Origin: JBAZOD01 sp041648955
GTDB taxonomy: Bacteria; Patescibacteriota; Patescibacteriia; Patescibacteriales; JAQTRU01
Reading direction: 5' to 3'
DNA length: 19,128 nucleotides
Assembly: GCA_041648955.1 (NCBI GenBank)
Contig: JBAZOD010000011.1
Span: 1-19,128 of the forward strand
The notes below the pieces were generated by a model. That model was given only the letters and a program-made list of their open reading frames with translations. It was not told the DNA's origin and made no database searches. Position numbers and translations under genes: made by a program. Position 1 is the stretch's first letter, and every line of letters begins with the position of its first letter. Of this stretch, positions 12,141 through 18,753 are shown piece by piece.

Positions 12141-13436
12141 TTATTTGCCTTCCCATTCCCCTTCTTGCCGGACTAATAATTCCTTCGCTCGCAACGGTTC
12201 GGCCATAAGTTCTTTAACGATTTTTTCCATGCGCATGCCCTGCGAACCTTTTACTAATATTAAATCGCCATGTTCAAGGCGTTGTTCAATAAAACGGCCG
12301 GCTTCAGCGATATCAGTATATTCAAAAATATCATCGCGGGATAAGCCGGCTTCTTCGGCGCCGCGAGAAATATCGCGGGCCCTTTCCCCGACCGCAATCA
12401 ATTTGTCAATTCCGGACTTGGCTAAATAGCGGCCAACCTCTCTATGACCTTCCTCGCTATAACTGCCGAGTTCCAGCATATCGCCCAAAACCGCAAACCT
12501 TCTCGCTCCTTTAGCGATGGGAATTTTGCTGACAATATCCAAAGCCGACATCGCTGACTGCGGAGAAGAATTATAGGTGTCATCAATTATCAAAGTATGT
12601 TTAACGCCGTCAATCAAATTCATTCTTCCTTTGGGAGAATTAAACTTTCGCAAAGCATTAGCTATTTCCACTATATTCATTTCCATAGCGACGCCAACCG
12701 TAGCGGCGGCCAAAGCGGCATAGATAGCATTATAACCGATCACTTCCGGCAAAAGAACCGGAACAAAAGATCCTTCGTAGCGCATTTTAAAACTAATGCC
12801 CAATAGATTTTCTACTTCTTTTTTTCTTTCAAAGCTAAAAACCAATTCTTCCGCTTGAACACTTGCGCCTTTTTTAAATCCAAAAGTTAAAACTTTTGCC
12901 CGGCTTCTCTTAGAAATTTCCTTGGTTAGATTATCGTCAAAATTCAGAACAGCCAAACCGCCCGACTTTAAATTTTCTATCATTATCCCCTTTTCTTTTT
13001 GAATTTCTTTTATGTCGCCGAAATATTCTTCGTGCGAATGGCTGATGAGAGTTACAATTCCAATATCGCACTTAACAATATCCGTTAGATATTTCATATC
13101 GCCCGGCCGATCAACGCCCATTTCTAAAATTAAAATTTTGGGATATTTCTCGTCTTTAAAAATAAGCAGGCTGAAAGCTTTCATAAAGACAGCCAACCAG
13201 CCAAAAATAGAACGACCGGCAGAAGAAGCGCCGATAATTGTCAACGGCAGGCCGAACTCATTATTATAATTTTTTTCATTACGGCGAACTTTAAATTTTT
13301 CCGCCAAAACAGTATAGACCGCTTCTTTAGTGCTGGTCTTGCCGACGCTGCCGGTAATGCCGATTATTCTCGGCTGATATTTTTTCAAAATCAGCTTAGC
13401 TAAAATTTTAAGTTTTAATTTTATTATCTTTTTCAT
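12141..13436 (-). CDS. murF: MurF-like UDP-N-acetylmuramoyl-peptide ligase without the N-terminal domain
   Basis: Adds D-Ala-D-Ala to the peptidoglycan precursor in the cytoplasm. Numbering here counts from the upstream TTG (13454); the chosen ATG at 13436 is residue 7. The ATP loop GITGSVGKTSTK is at 32-43, LILEMGVDRPGD at 108-119, the ISHSHEEYFG region with His141 and the probable carbamylated Lys155 follow, and the MurF-type DDTYNSSP is at 291-298. Then come GDMLELG (324-330) and the C-terminal domain with VKGSQGMRMEKIV (401-413). The usual MurF N-terminal substrate domain of roughly 80-100 residues is absent; only a short basic, hydrophobic helix precedes the ATP loop. It is the last gene of the dcw operon, 35 bp after ftsI. 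MurE is not next to it. Confidence 0.9.
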   Translation of the reverse strand: MKKIIKLKLKILAKLILKKYQPRIIGITGSVGKTSTKEAVYTVLAEKFKVRRNEKNYNNEFGLPLTIIGASSAGRSIFGWLAVFMKAFSLLIFKDEKYPKILILEMGVDRPGDMKYLTDIVKCDIGIVTLISHSHEEYFGDIKEIQKEKGIMIENLKSGGLAVLNFDDNLTKEISKRSRAKVLTFGFKKGASVQAEELVFSFERKKEVENLLGISFKMRYEGSFVPVLLPEVIGYNAIYAALAAATVGVAMEMNIVEIANALRKFNSPKGRMNLIDGVKHTLIIDDTYNSSPQSAMSALDIVSKIPIAKGARRFAVLGDMLELGSYSEEGHREVGRYLAKSGIDKLIAVGERARDISRGAEEAGLSRDDIFEYTDIAEAGRFIEQRLEHGDLILVKGSQGMRMEKIVKELMAEPLRAKELLVRQEGEWEGK

Positions 13437-13471
13437 ATATTGTCTAAATTTCAAATGCTAATTAATAAATT

Positions 13472-15577
13472 TTAGTCTCTTTCTTTCGGTACCTGATAAT
13501 ATTGTAGCAGAAAATCGGCTATTTCACCAAAAAGAGGAGCGGCGGAAGATTCTGCCCAAGCCACATCTCTCGGCCTGTCAATACGCACTAACATCGCAAA
13601 TTTCGGATCATTTGCAGGAGCAAAACCGGCGAAAGAGCCGATATTGGCGCCTGTTTCATATCCCCGTCCATCTTTTCTTGGAATTTGGGCGGTTCCTGTT
13701 TTCCCGGCTACATAATAACCTTTTACGCCCGCTTTTTGGCCATGCCCATTTTCCACGACATTAACTAGCATCCCGCCCAAAATAGCAGCGGTTTTTTCAG
13801 AAATAACCTGCCTTATTGCCTGAGGCTGAGTAATATCTTTTGTACCGTCAGCATGAATTATTTCTTTGACTATGTATGGCTTCATCAAAACTCCATTATT
13901 AGCAAAAGAAGCATAAGCGCTAACCAATTGAAGCGGAGTAACGCTAATTCCCTGTCCAAAAGACGCCACCGCCACATCAACTTCTTTTATTTTATCGGCT
14001 GTTAAATTGCGGATATCTCCTAAACTTTCACCTGCTAATTCGATACCGGTCTTTTCCCCAAAGCCGAAATTTTTTATATATTCCGCCAAAGTTTTAGCTC
14101 CAATCTGCTTCATGGCAAAAATCACTCCGGTATTTAAAGAATTTTCCAAAACTTCTGTCATATTAACCTCTCCATGCCCGCCGAAAGTATCAAAGTCAGA
14201 ATTTTTCAAAGGCTTTGGCCAGCCGTTCACCATTACCTGCCCCTCATCAACATAAGTAGTTTCTGGCGTTACTTTTTCCTGATCAAGGGCTGCCGACATT
14301 GTTATACTTTTAAAAACAGAGCCTGGTTCGTACTGATTAAAAACGGCCATGTTATTAAAAATATTTATATCATTTACTTTTTCATAATTATTTGGATCAA
14401 AATCGGGTGATGAACACATGGCGATAATAGCGCCAGTTTGGGGGTCCATAACAATAACACTTCCGCTATCCGCTCCATGTCTTTGGACGGCCTCATTTAG
14501 TTTCTGACAAACCGTATATTCAATCGTGCGATCAACAGTTAAAACCAAATCGCTGCCGTTTACTGGTTTTTTGTATTCCCGATCGTTAACTATAATCATA
14601 TCTTTCTCCGCGCCTCTTTCCACTTTTATTGATCCGTATTGTCCGGAAAGCTCTTCATTAAAAAATCCCTCCAATCCATATTCTCCTTTTTCTTCAGAAG
14701 TGGCATAACTGGTAAAGCCGACAACCTGAGAGCCGATAGTGCCTTCGGGATAAAAGCGATAAGTCACCATAGTATAGGCGATGCCTGATATTTTTACTTC
14801 TTCCTCTTCTCCCTTGGAATTTTTTCTGAAAATTGAATCATTTTTCACTTCCAAATCTTTCGGGTTTATTTTTATGTTCTCGTCGCTTAAAAGAAGAGCG
14901 TAAAAATTTTTTAAATCACCCTCCTCAACTTTTTTTTGCAAAGGTTCATAGGGATCATTTCTCTTGGTTAAAGAAGTTAAATATTTTTTAACTATTTCTT
15001 CTTTTCTTATTTTTATTTCCGCCTCTCTTTTTATATTCAAAATATCCTGATAACTTTTATCATTTTTTAGCAACTCCTGCCTGGTCTTTACTTCTGCCTC
15101 TCTTTTTAGCCGTTCTTCGTCCGGCAGATTTAAACTTCCCACATAATCAAGCTCTTTTTTCAAATTATCCGCCGCTTCCTTTTCCATTAGTTCGTCCACT
15201 TCTTTTTCAATATTTTTTTGGTCAAAAATAACATAAAGTTTATCTGCTATTATTTCCGCATTTTGAATATCTTTTGGCACGGCATAAAGAAGGGCAAAAT
15301 CTTTATTGGTAGCGAGCGGATACAGTCCCCCTTCTTCTCCGCTCTGTTTATAATCGCTCATAAAAATCCGGCCTCTGTCCGGCTTTAATTCGCTGTACCG
15401 CTGATGCTGGCCTTGCGCTAAAGCCGTATATAAATCATATTTCATAACCTGCAAATCATATAATTTGTATAAAATTGATCCCCCCAATAAAAAAACAATC
15501 GCGATAATTAAATTGATGCGATTATTATTATAATGATGAACGTTATTTTTATTTTTAGAACCGTGCCATAGCTTCAT
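13472..15577 (-). CDS. ftsI: Penicillin-binding protein, FtsI/PBP2 class (septal transpeptidase)
   Basis: Cross-links peptidoglycan at the division site; a bitopic inner-membrane protein with its catalytic part outside. A cytoplasmic tail rich in Asn and His (1-20) precedes one membrane helix (about 22-40). The pedestal starts with KPDRGRIF (65-72). The transpeptidase has the active-site SVFK (Ser420, Lys423), SLN (480-482) and KTGTA (626-630). At 701 residues it is longer than a typical 550-650. The extra length is a highly charged, probably coiled-coil segment at about 120-245 inside the pedestal. The sequence has no PASTA-like tail. It is placed between an ftsL-like gene and murF, as in dcw clusters. 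No ribosome-binding site is seen. Confidence 0.96.
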   Translation of the reverse strand: MKLWHGSKNKNNVHHYNNNRINLIIAIVFLLGGSILYKLYDLQVMKYDLYTALAQGQHQRYSELKPDRGRIFMSDYKQSGEEGGLYPLATNKDFALLYAVPKDIQNAEIIADKLYVIFDQKNIEKEVDELMEKEAADNLKKELDYVGSLNLPDEERLKREAEVKTRQELLKNDKSYQDILNIKREAEIKIRKEEIVKKYLTSLTKRNDPYEPLQKKVEEGDLKNFYALLLSDENIKINPKDLEVKNDSIFRKNSKGEEEEVKISGIAYTMVTYRFYPEGTIGSQVVGFTSYATSEEKGEYGLEGFFNEELSGQYGSIKVERGAEKDMIIVNDREYKKPVNGSDLVLTVDRTIEYTVCQKLNEAVQRHGADSGSVIVMDPQTGAIIAMCSSPDFDPNNYEKVNDINIFNNMAVFNQYEPGSVFKSITMSAALDQEKVTPETTYVDEGQVMVNGWPKPLKNSDFDTFGGHGEVNMTEVLENSLNTGVIFAMKQIGAKTLAEYIKNFGFGEKTGIELAGESLGDIRNLTADKIKEVDVAVASFGQGISVTPLQLVSAYASFANNGVLMKPYIVKEIIHADGTKDITQPQAIRQVISEKTAAILGGMLVNVVENGHGQKAGVKGYYVAGKTGTAQIPRKDGRGYETGANIGSFAGFAPANDPKFAMLVRIDRPRDVAWAESSAAPLFGEIADFLLQYYQVPKERD

Positions 15578-15617
15578 ATGGTCGCAAAAGGATTAGATAA
15601 ATTTTTCTATGGCCATT

Positions 15618-15962
15618 TTATTTCTTAGCGACAATTCCGCTTTCAGCGGTAATATAATCAACACTGCCGACCGCCACCATGCTCAAAGTCTTGACTCTTT
15701 CGCTCAAACTGCTATAGGACTCTAAACTAGTCGCCTTCTGCGCCATAACTTTATTTTCTTCATTTAAAGAATTTATTTTTTGCTTCGCTGTCTGCAATTT
15801 GAAACCCTTGACGGTCAAATCATTGATCCCGGTGAAATAATAAACCCCGGCCACTATTATAAAAAAGAATAAAATTTTGTTAAATGTCTTGAGAGTAAAT
15901 ATTTTTATTTTTTTATCTTTCCCGACAGTTTCCGGGCAAGAACCTCCTCTTGTATTTTTCAT
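15618..15962 (-). CDS. FtsL/DivIC-like small division protein
   Basis: 114 residues. A basic cytoplasmic tail is followed by one membrane helix (about 29-44) and an extracytoplasmic coiled-coil-like helix (about 54-93, rich in Glu, Lys, Leu and Ser), then a short end MVAVGSVDYITAESG. This build and the position between rsmH and ftsI are what identify FtsL-type proteins, which are poorly conserved in sequence. The family bridges FtsI/FtsW with FtsB/DivIC at the septum. The ATG at 15962 has no ribosome-binding site, while a perfect AGGAGG sits inside codons 5-7 with no usable in-frame start after it. FtsL is preferred to other single-pass proteins on context; sequence alone would not prove it. 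Confidence 0.7.
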   Translation of the reverse strand: MKNTRGGSCPETVGKDKKIKIFTLKTFNKILFFFIIVAGVYYFTGINDLTVKGFKLQTAKQKINSLNEENKVMAQKATSLESYSSLSERVKTLSMVAVGSVDYITAESGIVAKK

Positions 15963-15989
15963 TTTTTTATTTTTTATTTTTATTAATTT

Positions 15990-16943
15990 TTAAATTTTTT
16001 CTGCCACTCTTAGTTTGGCGCTTCTGGACCGCGGATTATTTTTTTCCTCTGCTTCTCCCGGAATTACAATTTTTTTAGTTATAATTTTTAATTTTGCCCT
16101 ATGATCACACTGGCAGATGGGCAAGGCCGGCGGACAAACGCAATCTTTCGCTTCTTCCCGGAAAAAATTCTTTACAATTCTATCTTCCAGACTATGAAAA
16201 GAAACAACTGCCAATCTTCCTCCTTTTTTCAACGACTCAAGAGCGACCGGCAATACTTCTTCTAAATTTTTCAATTCATCGTTAGTGGCGATTCTTAAGG
16301 CTTGAAAAGTGCGGGTAGCCGAATGAATCTTTCCTTTTACATATTTCATCGGTACCGCTTTCTCTATTATCTTAACTAAATCTTCAGTGGTATTTATTGG
16401 GGTATTTTTTCTCTCTCTCGCAATCGCGGCCGCAATTCTACCTGCGAATTTCTCTTCTCCATAATCTCTGATAATTCTTCTTAAATCATTTTCTTTCCAG
16501 CCATTAACTATTTCATAAGTGGTAAAATTCTCCTCCTTCGGCCCGAAGGCCATATTTAACGGTTTAGCCAGTTTGAAAGAAAACCCCCGATTCCCGTCTT
16601 CGAGTTGAGCTGATGATAGCCCCAAATCAAGTACAACGCCATCAAACTGATTTTCTTGTTCTTGCTCAAAATATTTCCTAACGATTTTTGATAAATTTTT
16701 GAAATTGTCATTTTCTAAAATTATATTTTTTAAACCCTTTTTAGCGATAAGTTCTTTGGCATTATCTATCGCCATTTTATCCAAATCAATCGCCAAGACT
16801 TTCCCTTTCGGGCCGACGCTATTTGCGAGTGCCATCGTGTAGCCGGCTCCGCCCAAAGTGCAATCAATAAAAAACTGGCCGCTTTTTGGATCCAAGTATT
16901 CCAACACCTCCTTTAACATTACTGGTACATGCCGATAAGCCAT
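15990..16943 (-). CDS. rsmH: 16S rRNA (cytosine-1402-N4)-methyltransferase
   Basis: Methylates C1402 in the decoding centre of 16S rRNA using S-adenosylmethionine. The N-terminal YRHVPVMLKEV (3-13) is typical. The SAM-binding motif is DCTLGGAGYT (27-36), with Ala in place of one usual Gly, followed by AIDLDKMAI (51-59), DGVVLDLGLSSAQLED (101-116), RGFSF (119-123), the signature ATRTFQALRIATNDEL (209-224) and VVSFHSLEDRIVKNFF (246-261). The common DMRMD stretch after RGFSF reads NMAFG here. A C-terminal Cys cluster (268, 270, 277, 279) resembles the CxCPP region of other RsmH proteins. Length 317 is standard. It is the conserved second recognised gene of the dcw cluster and is 27 bp before the ftsL-like gene. 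Confidence 0.97.
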   Translation of the reverse strand: MAYRHVPVMLKEVLEYLDPKSGQFFIDCTLGGAGYTMALANSVGPKGKVLAIDLDKMAIDNAKELIAKKGLKNIILENDNFKNLSKIVRKYFEQEQENQFDGVVLDLGLSSAQLEDGNRGFSFKLAKPLNMAFGPKEENFTTYEIVNGWKENDLRRIIRDYGEEKFAGRIAAAIARERKNTPINTTEDLVKIIEKAVPMKYVKGKIHSATRTFQALRIATNDELKNLEEVLPVALESLKKGGRLAVVSFHSLEDRIVKNFFREEAKDCVCPPALPICQCDHRAKLKIITKKIVIPGEAEEKNNPRSRSAKLRVAEKI

Positions 16944-16959
16944 TATTTTAAAATTTAAA

Positions 16960-17097
16960 TTACAAAACTAAAGCCCGTGATCTGGCAGAAACAATTCTTC
17001 TTAACTGTTCAGAATCTACCAACGGCGCCTTAACGACTTTTACCCGTAAAGCTATTTTTCCCGCTTCTGAATTTTGGCATTGTATTTTTTTAGTCAT
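16960..17097 (-). CDS. Small ORF, 45 aa, between mraZ and rsmH
   Basis: Unrecognised. ATG at 17097, stop TAA at 16960, in operon orientation. It lies 50 bp after mraZ and 16 bp before rsmH. The protein is basic and polar, begins MTKKIQCQNSEAGKIALRVK and ends with an arginine-rich helix-like part (SEQLRRIVSARSRALVL). Codon composition looks coding (GCG, CGG, GTC-rich triplets in an otherwise AT-rich spacer), which argues against chance. There is no ribosome-binding site, as for most genes here. It could be a small dcw-associated protein specific to this lineage. Confidence 0.5.
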   Translation of the reverse strand: MTKKIQCQNSEAGKIALRVKVVKAPLVDSEQLRRIVSARSRALVL

Positions 17098-17122
17098 ATA
17101 TTTAATAGTCAAAAGTTAAAAG

Positions 17123-17147
17123 TCAATTGTCAATTGTCAATTGTCAA
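17123..17147. repeat. Heptanucleotide tandem repeat (TCAATTG)
   Basis: Three perfect TCAATTG units plus TCAA, ending at the mraZ stop codon. On the minus strand it reads as repeated TTGACAA, so each unit is a perfect -35-like hexamer. A related stretch, AAAAGTTAATTGTTAACTG followed by TCAATTGTCA, lies just before the mraZ start (17590-17618). Confidence 0.75.
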
Positions 17148-17579
17148 CTACACTCCTAATTCTCCCAGGGTTTCGGCAATATCATTACTTTGTTTCTCTG
17201 CGCCTTCTTTATATGTATTCCAAGCGGTTTCGTCCCAGATTTCTAATCTGTCATAAAGTCCGGCGATTATTGATTTTCTATTAAGCCCGGCAAACTTTCT
17301 TAAGTATTCAGGTAAAGTAATTCGTCCCTGATTATCAAATTCCACATCCATAGCGCCAGCCAGCATCAAGCGGGAAAAAGCCCTGGCTTTCCCCTGACTA
17401 ATCGGCAAATTAGCGAGCTTAACTGCCAAAACGTTCCATTGTTTTTTCGGATACAAAAAAAGACAGTTGTCTAATCCTCTCGTAACAACCGCCCCGCCTT
17501 TTAAAAGAGAGCGAAATTTGGCTGGAACAGCCATTCTCCCCTTCTCATCTAAACTATGTTGATATTCGCCGATAAACAT
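17148..17579 (-). CDS. mraZ: Transcriptional regulator MraZ
   Basis: Ring-forming DNA-binding protein that regulates the dcw operon it begins. Two AbrB/SpoVT-like half-domains are visible: EYQHSLDEKGRMAVPAKFR (5-23) with the DEKGR motif, and DVEFDNQGRITLPEYLR (78-94) with DNQGR. The intervening FLYPKKQW (41-48) and the end of the second half match the family. Length 143 is standard. The start is ATG, and the region in front is a leader of about 290 nt with a promoter, MraZ-box-like motifs and a terminator-like hairpin. It is probably autoregulated, as known for MraZ in other bacteria. Confidence 0.97.
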   Translation of the reverse strand: MFIGEYQHSLDEKGRMAVPAKFRSLLKGGAVVTRGLDNCLFLYPKKQWNVLAVKLANLPISQGKARAFSRLMLAGAMDVEFDNQGRITLPEYLRKFAGLNRKSIIAGLYDRLEIWDETAWNTYKEGAEKQSNDIAETLGELGV

Positions 17580-17698
17580 TTTGAAGTCAAAAGTTAATTG
17601 TTAACTGTCAATTGTCATTAAGGCCCAAGAGAAGTTTGATAATCAAACCTTTTTTTGAAGGTAGAGTTTATCAAACCCCTTCTTTGTCTTAATTTTTT

Positions 17699-17724
17699 AA
17701 AAAAATGCTCCGATAGGCCCGGAG
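17699..17724 (-). terminator. Terminator-like hairpin inside the mraZ leader (possible attenuator)
   Basis: On the minus strand, CTCCG (17724-17720), 7-nt loop, CGGAG (17712-17708), then CA and seven Ts (17705-17699). It lies about 120 nt before the mraZ ATG and 150-170 nt after the predicted start. The stem is short but the T-run is clean. Two hairpins precede it: ACTGGC/GCCAGT (17765-17789) and CTGGC-TTA-GCCAG (17741-17753). Confidence 0.55.
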
Positions 17725-17744
17725 TAAGCCTTCCCCATGTCTGG

Positions 17745-17846
17745 CTAAGCCAGAAATTGCTTAAACTGGCGCTTAATATCTTGGCCAGTAATTTGCTTTT
17801 TGTTTTTATTTTTAAAAAACTTATAACCTTGAGATTTGGTGTTCAC
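17745..17846 (-). CDS. Possible 33-codon leader ORF upstream of mraZ
   Basis: GTG start at 17846, stop TAG at 17745, which falls inside the second leader hairpin. The peptide is rich in Lys and Gln (KSQGYKFFKNKNKKQ near the N-terminus). The upstream AGAGG is too close to be a normal ribosome-binding site. An ORF of this length can arise by chance in AT-rich DNA. Its value is positional: ribosome movement across it would open the two hairpins ahead of the terminator-like stem. Confidence 0.25.
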   Translation of the reverse strand: MNTKSQGYKFFKNKNKKQITGQDIKRQFKQFLA

Positions 17847-17893
17847 CTCTATTCCCCACTTTTCACCTTTATGATTTAATTATACTCCACTTT
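17844..17893 (-). promoter_or_regulatory. Candidate MraZ-binding boxes at the dcw promoter
   Basis: On the minus strand the motifs AAAGTGG (17893-17887, between -35 and -10), AAAGGTG (17870-17864), AAAGTGG (17862-17856) and AGAGGTG (17850-17844) follow one another. They resemble the AAAGTG-type repeats reported for MraZ in Mollicutes. Spacing (23, 8, 12) is not a regular 10 bp, so the call is tentative. Confidence 0.45.
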
Positions 17894-17907
17894 TAGCCTA
17901 AAGTCAA
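17879..17907 (-). promoter_or_regulatory. Promoter of the mraZ (dcw) operon
   Basis: On the minus strand, TTGACT (17907-17902), 17-bp spacer, TATAAT (17884-17879). The start would be near 17872. It is the only strong promoter seen for the operon. Confidence 0.75.
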
Positions 17908-17955
17908 CGCTAGGAAACACGAAAATTTTTTACTAAGATAAGTAAAAAAATAAAC

Positions 17956-17988
17956 AAAAAACCCGCCTTGTTAATAAGTGGGTTTTTT
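17956..17988. terminator. Bidirectional terminator after the tsaB-like gene
   Basis: CCCGC (17962-17966) pairs with GTGGG (17978-17982) (one G-T), flanked by A6 and T6, so both strands have T-runs. It follows the tsaB-like stop by 53 bp and insulates the dcw promoter. Confidence 0.8.
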
Positions 17989-18041
17989 ATAATTTAAAAT
18001 GAGAAAAATGAATAGCTAAGAAATAACGAACTTGTCAACAG

Positions 18042-18425
18042 TTAATGCACAGGCTTGCCAATATTTGGCTCTTTATTGTAAATTGGTTCAACAATATCGA
18101 ATTCTAAAGGCTTTTTTTGTTTTTTGTTTTTCTTTGTCTCGCCCGCAACTGGCACACCCAGGGCGTAGCCAAGCGCGTTAGCCGTCACCACGCCGATGCG
18201 TAAAGCCGTAAAGCCGGTCTCTTCTCGGCTGATATTTGCTACTTCAATCCCGGAAATGTCTGAAAGCTTGATTTTTTTACTTTTTAACATCTTTTCGATG
18301 CCTGGAAGTAGTTTCTCCGCCTGCGAATGTTTAGCCTCAAATTCTTTGCGCGTCAAAACAGACTCCCCTTTTTTCAAAGCGATTTCTATTTTATTTTTGT
18401 TAGTGGTATTGATTGATAGAAGCAT
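18042..18425 (-). CDS. tsaB: TsaB-like protein (t6A tRNA modification), short form
   Basis: TsaB is the non-catalytic partner of TsaD in making N6-threonylcarbamoyladenosine on ANN-decoding tRNAs. The N-terminal ASKHA half is recognisable: LLSINTTNKNKIEIAL (2-17), KHSQAEKLLPGIEKML (32-47), LSDISGIEVAN (54-64) and GFTALRIGVVTANALGYALGVPV (71-93). The usual GPGSFTGLR loop is replaced by a sequence ending ETGFTALR. TsaB proteins are commonly around 220-230 residues; this one is 127, joining the N-terminal half to a lysine-rich linker and a tail VEPIYNKEPNIGKP that resembles the normal C-terminal end. It appears to be an internally shortened form, with no frameshift visible. It sits 8 bp after ywbE, probably in one operon. 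Confidence 0.82.
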   Translation of the reverse strand: MLLSINTTNKNKIEIALKKGESVLTRKEFEAKHSQAEKLLPGIEKMLKSKKIKLSDISGIEVANISREETGFTALRIGVVTANALGYALGVPVAGETKKNKKQKKPLEFDIVEPIYNKEPNIGKPVH

Positions 18426-18433
18426 AACTATAT

Positions 18434-18625
18434 TTAATAAATAACCTGCACCCGCCCGACTTCGCCCGTAGCTAGCCGTACTTTTATTCCATGAGGATGA
18501 AAAGAAGAATTAGTTAAAATATCTTCTACGATACCTTCGGTCAACTCCCCTGTCGGCTGATCTTGCTTTTGCACAATAGCAACGCGCAAGCCAAATTTAA
18601 CATTGTCTCGATTTTTTCCGTCCAT
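18434..18625 (-). CDS. ywbE: YwbE family protein (DUF2196)
   Basis: 63 residues, essentially the whole known family length. The conserved core is clear: FGLRVAIVQKQDQPTGELTE (11-30), VEDILTNSSFHPHGIKVRL (33-51) and GEVGRVQVIY (54-63). The family is widespread and of unknown function; the fold is probably a small beta-rich RNA- or protein-binding domain, which is inference. The ATG at 18625 has no ribosome-binding site. The tsaB-like gene follows after 8 bp. Confidence 0.93.
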   Translation of the reverse strand: MDGKNRDNVKFGLRVAIVQKQDQPTGELTEGIVEDILTNSSFHPHGIKVRLATGEVGRVQVIY

Positions 18626-18664
18626 ATTTATAAAGCAATTCGTAAATTAGTAATTGTTAATTGT

Positions 18665-18748
18665 TTACTTCTTCCGGTCTTCTCTCACGCCCAAAATTAT
18701 AGCGATAACAGCGAGAAAAAAGAATATTATAATTATTCCCATCATCAT
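18665..18748 (-). CDS. Possible 27-aa single-pass membrane peptide
   Basis: Three ATG codons in a row open an ORF that starts 5 bp after the stop of the 115-aa membrane protein. It has a continuous hydrophobic stretch (GIIIIFFFLAVIAIILG, about residues 4-20), followed by a charged end VREDRKK, the layout of a real bitopic mini-protein. GGGGAG lies about 12 nt before the first ATG, at the end of the preceding gene. There is no homology I can name. Confidence 0.4.
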   Translation of the reverse strand: MMMGIIIIFFFLAVIAIILGVREDRKK

Positions 18749-18753
18749 ATTTT

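Noticed and set aside
13437..13454. TTG start for murF
   Set aside because: The in-frame ATG six codons later is the simpler start, and neither has a ribosome-binding site. The longer form cannot be excluded.
17655..17879. 74-codon plus-strand frame over the mraZ leader
   Set aside because: It is antisense to the promoter and leader hairpins, has no ribosome-binding site and shows low-complexity translation.
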